Shown here: piece after piece, positions 6,471 to 12,038 of the stretch
Layout: the number at the start of each line of letters is the position of its first letter
Numbering within the stretch: the first letter of the stretch is position 1
NCBI GenBank assembly: GCA_934454145.1
Contig: CAKSFT010000015.1
Span: 1 to 14,882, forward strand
Length of the DNA: 14,882 nucleotides
Direction: 5' to 3'
Source of the DNA: an uncultured Clostridia bacterium
GTDB taxonomy: Bacteria; Bacillota; Clostridia; UBA1381
Position numbers and translations under genes: made by a program
The notes under the pieces: generated by a model
What the model saw: only the letters and a program-made list of their open reading frames with translations
What the model was told of the DNA's origin: nothing
The model's database searches: none

Positions 6471-7190
6471 TTATTTCAATAAATTTAATCTTGTTTCAAA
6501 TTGAGAAATATCGGCTCCCTGCGGTTCTTTCTCAATCTTTTTCAGTTTTTTGCGCATAGCGGAAACCGTATTTGTAACCATACTCTTTTTATCGAATATG
6601 AAATCCGTTCCCGATTTCAGCTTATCGTTATCGGAATACATAATTTTATCGCAAAAACCTAAATCATACGCAGACTTTGCATTCATCCATGTTTCCGAAT
6701 CCATCATCTTTGATATTTTTGCCCTCGATAATCCAGTTTTGTTCTGATACGCATTTATGATGCTTTCTTTGATTTCGTTCAGAAAATCAATGCCCTTTTC
6801 AAGCTCCGAAACCTCACCGCAAAGCATCATGCTCGGATTATGACACATCATCATGCTGACAGGCGACATTAAAACAACATCTCCCGCCATAGCGATAACC
6901 GATGCCGCAGACGCAGCAAGGCTGTCTACTTTCACGGTAATTTTGCCGTTATGCTCTTTAAGTGCGTTATATATCTCGCTTGAAGCAAGCACATCTCCTC
7001 CCGGAGAATTTAACCATACTGTTAAATCACCGTTTACACTGTCAAGCTCGGATTTAAAGAGTTTCGGCGTCACCTCATCACCCCACCATGATTCTTCAGC
7101 AATCGGACCGTTTAATATGAGGATGTTTTCCGCTATATCCTCATTGTCTGCTGTGTTTGTAGCCTTTTTAAAGTTCCAAAATTTATTCAT
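6471..7190 (-). CDS. ClpP-like (S14) prohead maturation protease
   Basis: A 239-residue protein with a ClpP/crotonase-type fold signature: 'LNSPGGDVLASSEIYNAL' near residue 60, the nucleophile region 'SLAASAASVIAMAGD' (Ser94 by alignment to ClpP; Ser97 is the alternative) and 'MMCHNPSMM' with catalytic His117. The C-terminal 60 residues are charged and variable, as in phage members. The internal ATG at 7190 is chosen over 7229 because AGGAGG lies 11 nt upstream and MNKFWNFK matches phage-type starts. It overlaps the portal gene's end by 8 nt. It cleaves the capsid delta domain during head maturation. In phages of this type it sits between portal and capsid genes, as here. Confidence 0.95.
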   Translation of the reverse strand: MNKFWNFKKATNTADNEDIAENILILNGPIAEESWWGDEVTPKLFKSELDSVNGDLTVWLNSPGGDVLASSEIYNALKEHNGKITVKVDSLAASAASVIAMAGDVVLMSPVSMMMCHNPSMMLCGEVSELEKGIDFLNEIKESIINAYQNKTGLSRAKISKMMDSETWMNAKSAYDLGFCDKIMYSDNDKLKSGTDFIFDKKSMVTNTVSAMRKKLKKIEKEPQGADISQFETRLNLLK

Positions 7191-8412
7191 TTTCTGTTTT
7201 TCCTCCTGTCTGCGTCCATACGCCTGCATTTGTCAAGTCTACCATGTTTCCGTTGCATAGGTACCTGTCACCGCCAAGCTCTGCCGGTATCTTGTTCATA
7301 TCCTCAAGCTCCCGTATATCATTCGTACTCATCCAGCCGTTCTGCCTTGCAATCGCATATCCGTTCATACGGCTTGCAAAATCTCCTCTGAGCATTCCGT
7401 CAACGTTGAATTTTACAAAATATACACCTTTTTCATTCACGCTCAAAAGCTTTTGACAGATACTCTGCTCAATCCTTACAAGCCACGGTCTTATGGTATT
7501 TACAATAAAATCAAGGCTTTGCTGTTCGATATTTGAAAAGCTTGACTTTTCAAGGTCTGCCACCATATGCGGAGGTACTCTGAATATCCGACAAATTTCA
7601 TTTATCTGAAACTTGCGTGTTTCAAGAAACTGTGCTTCGTTCGGCGGTATAGATATTGCTTTAAAGGTCACGCCCTCCTCCAAAACCGCCACACGGTGGG
7701 AGTTGCTTGTTCCTCCGTATACCTCGTTCCAGCTTTCACGAAGCTTTCTCGGATCTTTCAAAACACCCGGATGCTCCAATACACCGCTCGGATTTGCGGA
7801 ATTTGCAAAAAATCTCGCACCGTATTCCTCCGCCGCAATAGAAAGACCGATTGCATTTTTAGTCATTGCAATCGGCGAATATCCGATAAGTCCGTCATAT
7901 CCCAAACCCGGTATATGCAGTATCTCCGTGTTGCTTAAAGTATGCCTCTGTCCTTTGGTATCTGTATAAATGTAATATATTTCTCCCGTAATATCCGAAC
8001 GGTAAACTTCCATCTTATCCGGCAGCAGAGGATACAGTTCAATGATTGCGCCTTTGCCGTTTCGGATAATCTGTGCATACGCATTTCCCCATAACAAAAG
8101 ATGACTGACAATTGTTTCTCTGAAAACAAAAGCAGTCATCTCATGATTCGGTTCGTCATGTAGGAGATAGTAAAGCGGATGTGCGCAGTCTTTTTCTTTT
8201 CCGTTGTCTGTGTATTTATATAGATGCAGTGGCAGACTGGCTATGGTTTCGGCAACGATACGAACGCAGGCATACACCGCTGTCTGCTGCAAAGCCGTCC
8301 GTTCGGTCACAGCCTTGCCCGACCATGACCTGCCGATATGAAACCAGCTTGTTCCGACAGACGCATTGCGCGGTTTATCCCGTGATTTGAAAAATGATTT
8401 AAAGATGTTCAT
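7183..8412 (-). CDS. HK97-family phage portal protein
   Basis: A 409-residue protein starting MNIFKSFFKSRDKP. Family landmarks are 'TALQQTAVYACVRIVAETIA' near residue 45, 'LYYLLHDEPNHEMTAFVFRE', 'WGNAYAQIIRNGKG', 'IPGLGYDGLIGYSPI' and 'IFRVPPHMVADLEKSSFSNI'. The product forms the dodecameric ring at one head vertex through which DNA enters and leaves. The ATG at 8412 follows GGAGGG by 7 nt and is preferred to the in-frame codon at 8427. The gene is intact, although the terminase just upstream is not. An intrinsic terminator closes the toxin gene 27 nt before this start and no promoter is visible between them, so transcription probably comes by readthrough. Confidence 0.97.
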   Translation of the reverse strand: MNIFKSFFKSRDKPRNASVGTSWFHIGRSWSGKAVTERTALQQTAVYACVRIVAETIASLPLHLYKYTDNGKEKDCAHPLYYLLHDEPNHEMTAFVFRETIVSHLLLWGNAYAQIIRNGKGAIIELYPLLPDKMEVYRSDITGEIYYIYTDTKGQRHTLSNTEILHIPGLGYDGLIGYSPIAMTKNAIGLSIAAEEYGARFFANSANPSGVLEHPGVLKDPRKLRESWNEVYGGTSNSHRVAVLEEGVTFKAISIPPNEAQFLETRKFQINEICRIFRVPPHMVADLEKSSFSNIEQQSLDFIVNTIRPWLVRIEQSICQKLLSVNEKGVYFVKFNVDGMLRGDFASRMNGYAIARQNGWMSTNDIRELEDMNKIPAELGGDRYLCNGNMVDLTNAGVWTQTGGKTENE

Positions 8413-8438
8413 GGTGTCTCCCTCCAAAATTCTGCATC

Positions 8439-8467
8439 AAAAAAGCACCTATCGTTTGATAGATGCT
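8439..8467 (-). terminator. intrinsic terminator after the toxin-antitoxin module
   Basis: In message sense two 10-nt arms (8458-8467 and 8444-8453) pair with one G-U around the loop AAAC, followed at once by six U residues (8439-8444). It lies 12 nt after the PIN toxin stop and just before the portal ribosome binding site. It is a clear rho-independent terminator. Confidence 0.88.
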
Positions 8468-8479
8468 CCTTTGTCCATA

Positions 8480-8899
8480 CTATTCTGCTGTATCCGAAAG
8501 TATAATATCCATCATTTCCTTAGGTGTAACAACATACGGCTTCACCGGAAAATGCTTAATATTGCCTGTCACAAGATATGCATCCGAGCTTTTTCTTTGT
8601 TCCATAACAACCTCATAAAACACTCTGTCTTTCGGATCCGGCAGTTCAATATCAATTCTTTCTTCATCAGCGAATATTGCACGCCTTTTAATTGCTTCTA
8701 TGACCTCACTTACAATTCTATCTGTAAAATGAAATTTTGGTCTTAGAAGAACCTCTCTGTATTCTTCTAAAATTTTCTCATTTAATACAGGTGTAATCGG
8801 GCCCTCAATTGCCAATTCCAAAATATTTCCCGGCACAGAATTCCATTTAAGCATTGCTGACACTATGACATTGGTGTCAATAACAGCATAATATCTCAT
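8480..8899 (-). CDS. PIN-domain toxin of a type II toxin-antitoxin pair
   Basis: A 139-residue protein beginning MRYYAVIDTNVIVSAMLKWN, the opening of the TIGR00305-type 'putative toxin PIN family'. Acidic residues expected at the metal-binding site are visible: Asp8 in 'IDTNV', the Glu pair in 'EEYREVL', Asp in 'PDPKDRVFYE' and the C-terminal 'SSDAYLVTGNIKHFP' motif. PIN toxins are Mg-dependent RNases. The ATG at 8899 is preferred to a GTG at 8908. It begins 5 nt after the antitoxin stop, with AGGTGAGG just upstream. The gene ends with TAG, followed by a strong terminator. It lies inside a phage head operon and has no role in virion assembly. Confidence 0.9.
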   Translation of the reverse strand: MRYYAVIDTNVIVSAMLKWNSVPGNILELAIEGPITPVLNEKILEEYREVLLRPKFHFTDRIVSEVIEAIKRRAIFADEERIDIELPDPKDRVFYEVVMEQRKSSDAYLVTGNIKHFPVKPYVVTPKEMMDIILSDTAE

Positions 8900-8904
8900 T
8901 GACC

Positions 8905-9192
8905 TCACCTATGCTTTCTCGCTTCACTGATTTCTGCATTTATTTCATCAAGTGTCATATCGGCAATACCGTTTTCTGAAGCGATACGGCTTGCTTCCTT
9001 CATTGCGCTTAAAGCTGTATTTTCAGAATTATTATCAAGCTTCATGCTAAATGGGATTCCGTTTTCCTGGATTAACCGCGCAATACACATACGCATATAC
9101 GTCGGCAAATCAATTCCCAATTTGTCGCATATGCTGACTGCTTTTATTCTTGACGTATCCTCTGTGCGAAATTGAACTAAAGTTTTTGCCAT
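8905..9192 (-). CDS. RelB/DinJ-family antitoxin
   Basis: A 95-residue protein starting MAKTLVQFRTEDTSRIKAVS. The N-terminal half has the short strand plus two helices of a ribbon-helix-helix DNA-binding domain ('AVSICDKLGIDLPTYMRMCI'). 'ENGIPFSM' and the helical C-terminus ending 'LDEINAEISEARKHR' are typical of RelB/DinJ proteins. The ATG at 9192 is chosen because AGAGGAG is 9 nt upstream, while the alternative at 9201 abuts it. The C-terminus should neutralise the PIN toxin encoded 5 nt downstream, and the N-terminus should bind the inverted repeat at 9238-9269 for autorepression. Confidence 0.9.
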   Translation of the reverse strand: MAKTLVQFRTEDTSRIKAVSICDKLGIDLPTYMRMCIARLIQENGIPFSMKLDNNSENTALSAMKEASRIASENGIADMTLDEINAEISEARKHR

Positions 9193-9225
9193 GTATAACA
9201 TCTCCTCTTTATTCTTTGTAATATC

Positions 9226-9254
9226 ATTATATCATACTTTGTAATCATTTGCAA
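9226..9254 (-). promoter_or_regulatory. sigma-A promoter of the toxin-antitoxin module
   Basis: In message sense TTGCAA (-35, 9249-9254), a 17-nt spacer and a perfect TATAAT (-10, 9226-9231), the latter preceded by TGA as in an extended -10. It lies 34 nt before the antitoxin start. An inverted-repeat arm overlaps the spacer. Confidence 0.85.
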
Positions 9255-9269
9255 GCATTTGATTACAAA
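9238..9269. promoter_or_regulatory. operator-like inverted repeat of the toxin-antitoxin module
   Basis: tttgtaatca (9238-9247) and tgattacaaa (9260-9269) are perfect reverse complements separated by 12 bp. One arm lies in the promoter spacer and the -35 box is in the centre. A further copy of ctttgtaat lies at 9214-9222, near the start of transcription. This layout fits an antitoxin autorepression site; binding itself is inferred. Confidence 0.6.
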
Positions 9270-9326
9270 AATATTTTTATATATAATATTATTAGTAAAT
9301 ATATGCTTATGTATACAATTTTATTT

Positions 9327-11084
9327 TTATATAACCAAAACCCCTCGTTCATCATAAACCGATGATGTGTTCACATTCATGTTGCGCACGGCTCTGTCCA
9401 ATGCCATAATCGTACTGACTGCACCGTCTATTCTCTCTGTTGAGTGTTTCTTTGACGGCTTTATATTTTCAGCGGCATCGGTTTCAACGCACACATTATC
9501 AAAATTCCACCTGAGAACCGGATTCATGTTATGCACAATTTTGTTTTTAAGCACAAGCGTGAATATCTCCTTTGTAGGCGGCGACATATCTTTAAAGCCT
9601 TGCCCGAACGGCACCATTGTTAAACCTTCGTCCATCAGATTTAATATGATCTGCGTCGCATTATATCGGTCATATGCAATTTCTTTTACAACAAACTCGC
9701 TTGCAATTTCCTTAATGTCCGCCTCTATTCGGCGATAGTCAACTACGTTTCCCTGTGTTGTCCGAATATGCCCTTGTGCTTTCCACACATCATACGGAAC
9801 ATGGTCTCGGTTCACTCGTTTTTTAAGATTATCATCCGGTATCCAAAAATACGGAACAATAATATATTTTTCATTTTCGTTTCTCGGCGGAAACACAAGT
9901 ACAAATGCCGTAAGGTCAAGTGTGGTTGAAAGATCAAGTCCGCCATAACATTCACGTCCCTTTAAAAGTGATAAGTTCACTATCTCATTGCATTCATCCC
10001 ATTTATCCATCGGCATCCAACGAGTAGACTGTTTAACCCACTGATTAAGCCTCAGCTGACGGAACAGATTTTCCTCTGCCGGGTTGTCTTTGGCACTCAT
10101 GTATGCATTTCGTACCTTTTCAATGTCTATTGTATATCCGAGTGACGGATTTGCTCTGTACCAGTTTTCCTCACTTGTCCAATCCTCGTCATCAGGCAGA
10201 CCGTATATGGCAGGATAGAATGTGGTGTCTATCTTTCTGCCCTCCAAAATATCCACCGCTTTTTGGTGTTGTTCAAAGCATATGCTGTTTCTGTCTGTTC
10301 CGGCTGTGGTTATAAGGAAAAACAATGGCTGCATTCTTGCGTCACCGGAACCCTTTGTCATGACATCAAACAAATCACGATTCGGCTGTGCATGAAGTTC
10401 ATCGAATATAACGCCGTGAATATTCAGTCCGTGTTTTGTAAACGCTTCCGATGAAAGTACCTGATAAAAGCTGTTTGTCGGTTTATACACAAGCCTTTTT
10501 ACAGACATTATGGGTTTAATTCGTTTTTTCAGCGCCGGACACTAATCAACCATATCCACGGCAACATCGAAAACAATGCTTGCCTGCTGACGGTCGGACG
10601 CACAGCCGTAAACTTCAGCGCCCCATTCCATATCGCCACAAGTAAGATATAGCGCGACACCTGCCGCAAGCTCCGATTTACCGTTCTTCTTTGGGATTTC
10701 CACATACGCTGTGTTATATTGTCTGTAATCGTTTCTCTTTACAGTTCCGAATACGTTTTTTATAATATCCTGCTGCCAGTACCCGGACGGTGTTTTCACA
10801 ATTGCGCCGTGCCGTGATATGAACTCCTCGGCTTCTTTCCACCGGGCATACGCCTGACAATATCCTGCAAACGCGGTCATGTCCACCTCTGTTAATATTC
10901 CAAGCTGTTCCATCTGCTTTGCAAGTCTGCGCCATTCTTTTTTCGCGTCGGGTTCAAGCCATTTAGGGCATGGCGGCGCTTTTTTCACAGGGTGCGGTTC
11001 ATTTGTATTAATTTCTCTTTTACCGGGATTGCCCTCCAGCTCCTTTAAAGCTGACGGCTTTGGTTTTCTGCCTCTTTGTGCCAC
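9327..11084 (-). pseudogene. terminase: small subunit N-terminus fused to truncated large subunit, with internal amber codon
   Basis: The frame starts at GTG 11084, after AGGAGG with 8-nt spacing. The first about 104 residues are a P27-type small subunit (start MAQRGRKPKPSALKELEGNP, later 'LTEVDMTAFAGYCQAYARWK'). At 'SGYWQQDIIKNVF' (around 10770-10780) it passes in frame into a phage large subunit. Present are the Walker A-like 'PKKNGKSELA', Walker B 'VIFDELHA', the nuclease Asp region 'GGLDLSTTLDLTAF' and 'KHSTERIDGAVSTIMALDRA' near the end. A TAG at 10542-10544 interrupts the frame between 'VAVDMVD' and 'CPALKKRIKPI', where relatives would read a residue such as Gln. The small subunit's C-terminus and roughly the first 80-100 residues of the large subunit are missing. 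Packaging is probably lost. ATPase core and nuclease residues survive, separated by the amber codon. Confidence 0.88.
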
Positions 11085-11103
11085 AAGTGTCACCTCCTCC
11101 GTG

Positions 11104-11132
11104 TATAAAAATAAGCCGCACGAATGCGACTT
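11104..11132 (-). terminator. intrinsic terminator 2, just before the terminase
   Basis: In message sense AAGTCGCA and TGCGGCTT (arms 11125-11132 and 11113-11120) pair with one G-U around the tetraloop TTCG, then ATTTTTAT. It ends only about 20 nt before the terminase start, with no room for a promoter between. Confidence 0.82.
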
Positions 11133-11148
11133 TAAAATTTATATAGAG

Positions 11149-11176
11149 AAAAACAGAACCTTTTACGGCCCTGTTT
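11149..11176 (-). terminator. intrinsic terminator 1, after the small accessory genes
   Basis: In message sense AAACAGGGCC and GGTTCTGTTT (arms 11167-11176 and 11151-11160) pair with two G-U pairs around a 6-nt loop, and the distal arm runs into a five-U stretch followed by CUC. It lies 14 nt after the 74-residue gene's stop. Confidence 0.75.
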
Positions 11177-11190
11177 CAATATTATTCTGT

Positions 11191-11415
11191 TTAGTTATCG
11201 CTCTTAAGAATTATCGCAAGTGCAGTTTCGGTGTTCTTGTCAATCGGTGCAATATCCTCACCGCGGTCATAGTTATAAACCTCTCTGCCGCTGCGCTTAA
11301 TCGTAAGCTTTGAAATCCGTCCTCCGTTAATTCCGAATTCGGAGCCTTCTTCATATTGTTTCAGCCAATAATGAAAAATTTCTCCGTTTACGCTGACTGT
11401 TCCTTCTCTCCACAT
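11191..11415 (-). CDS. small conserved phage protein (DUF7678-like)
   Basis: A 74-residue protein beginning MWREGTVSVNGEIFHYWLKQ, with 'GSEFGINGGRISKLTIKRSG', 'VYNYDRGEDI' and 'TETALAIIL'. I recognise the pattern as a small protein family common in gut Firmicute phages and mobile elements, probably DUF7678; its function is unknown. It looks like a small single-domain beta-rich protein with no signal peptide. AAGGAG lies 9 nt before the ATG, which decides this start over an in-frame TTG at 11466 inside the neighbouring gene. It follows that gene with a 13-nt gap, so the two are probably co-transcribed, and two terminators come after it. Confidence 0.8.
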   Translation of the reverse strand: MWREGTVSVNGEIFHYWLKQYEEGSEFGINGGRISKLTIKRSGREVYNYDRGEDIAPIDKNTETALAIILKSDN

Positions 11416-11428
11416 AATGCAAGACTCC

Positions 11429-11608
11429 TTATCTGTTTTTCTTTCCAAGTTCGTATGCCGCAACAAGTGCGTCCTTTAACCCCCAAACCGAAATCTCGAA
11501 GAAATCTTCTTCATCGCTGAAGTGCTGTTCAAGGTCTAATCTGTTTTCCATTGATATAATGTTCTCCTGTGCTATTTTTACGATTTGATTCAATTCTTTC
11601 TTTGTCAT
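11429..11608 (-). CDS. small conserved phage protein (DUF6900-like)
   Basis: A 59-residue acidic protein, MTKKELNQIVKIAQENIISM at the start and 'VWGLKDALVAAYELGKKNR' at the end. The arrangement (an N-terminal helix, an acidic 'SDEEDFFEISVW' centre, then a helix ending 'AAYELG') matches small proteins of unknown function, probably DUF6900, carried by gut Firmicute mobile elements. AAAGGGG lies 9 nt before the ATG. It is upstream of, and closely spaced with, the 74-residue gene. A possible promoter is at 11660. No biochemical role can be assigned; a partner or inhibitor protein is conceivable but not shown by the sequence. Confidence 0.75.
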   Translation of the reverse strand: MTKKELNQIVKIAQENIISMENRLDLEQHFSDEEDFFEISVWGLKDALVAAYELGKKNR

Positions 11609-11659
11609 GGCTTGATGCCCCTTTCGTTTTTGTTATACACATATTAACTCTAAAAGGAG

Positions 11660-11668
11660 ATTATATCA
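11660..11668 (-). promoter_or_regulatory. extended -10 promoter candidate for the two small genes
   Basis: In message sense TGATATAAT is a perfect extended -10 box (TATAAT at 11660-11665), 51 nt before the 59-residue gene. No good -35 box is seen 16-18 nt upstream, so it relies on the TGn motif. The remaining sequence at 11609-11730 is AT-rich, with a 7-bp inverted repeat at 11694-11713. Confidence 0.45.
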
Positions 11669-11730
11669 ATACCGTTATCCACCAGAGATACACACATATA
11701 TTTGTGTATATGTAAGCATATTGTATGCCG

Positions 11731-11949
11731 TTATTTTTTGTTGTAGCCAATGCCCTTAAAACTGTAATGCCCTTGCTTGATTTTTTGATATCTGCCTCAA
11801 CAGCTTTTTTTGAAATCGGGTTGCTTTCGCTCTTCGTCCGAGCATTTCATACAAATGCAATCTTCATTAAACATTGACATGATTCTGCCGTTTTCAAGTG
11901 TTCCGCCACAGCGATTACAACAAGACTTCGAAAAGAAATTATCTGTCAT
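11731..11949 (-). pseudogene. zinc-ribbon protein gene with two homopolymer indels
   Basis: The frame starts with ATG 11949 (AAAGGGG 8 nt upstream) and gives MTDNFFSKSCCNRCGGTLEN, then 'CICMKCSDEERKQPDF'. The two C-x2-C pairs should bind zinc. It then stops at 11797-11799 after 50 residues. Removing one A from the 7-A run (11805-11811) restores 'KKAVEADIKK', and adding one A to the 6-A run (11781-11786) restores 'IKQGHYSFKGIGYNKK' and a TAA at 11731-11733. This C-terminus is what I expect for the small zinc-ribbon phage family with an 'HPDY' centre and 'NF.GIGY' end (about 70 residues). The two indels are +1 and -1, but the TGA between them prevents compensation. Sequencing error in A-runs is a real alternative. 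Confidence 0.68.
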
Positions 11950-11982
11950 TTTCAAGACCCCTTTCTGTTATCGGTAGTGAGT

Positions 11983-12011
11983 ATATTACCGTCAATCAAG
12001 GAACATATCAA
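11983..12011 (-). promoter_or_regulatory. promoter candidate upstream of the zinc-ribbon gene
   Basis: In message sense TTGATA (-35, 12006-12011), a 17-nt spacer and TAATAT (-10, 11983-11988), 33 nt before the zinc-ribbon gene start. It lies just after the cytosine methyltransferase stop. Five of six and four of six consensus positions match. Confidence 0.5.
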
Positions 12012-12038
12012 GTTATTTTTAATACAAAAATATCAGAA

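Noticed and set aside
5690..6559. 289-codon open frame on the plus strand
   Set aside because: It is antisense to the capsid gene and the end of the protease gene, has Ser/Phe/Ile-rich composition typical of a reverse-strand shadow, and lacks a ribosome binding site or recognisable motif.
3266..8412. Tailocin (phage-tail bacteriocin) instead of a prophage
   Set aside because: Portal, protease, HK97 capsid and connector genes are present and intact; tailocin clusters lack these.
11694..11713. 7-bp inverted repeat acatata/tatatgt as an operator
   Set aside because: It is an AT-only region with little information content, and such palindromes are expected by chance there.
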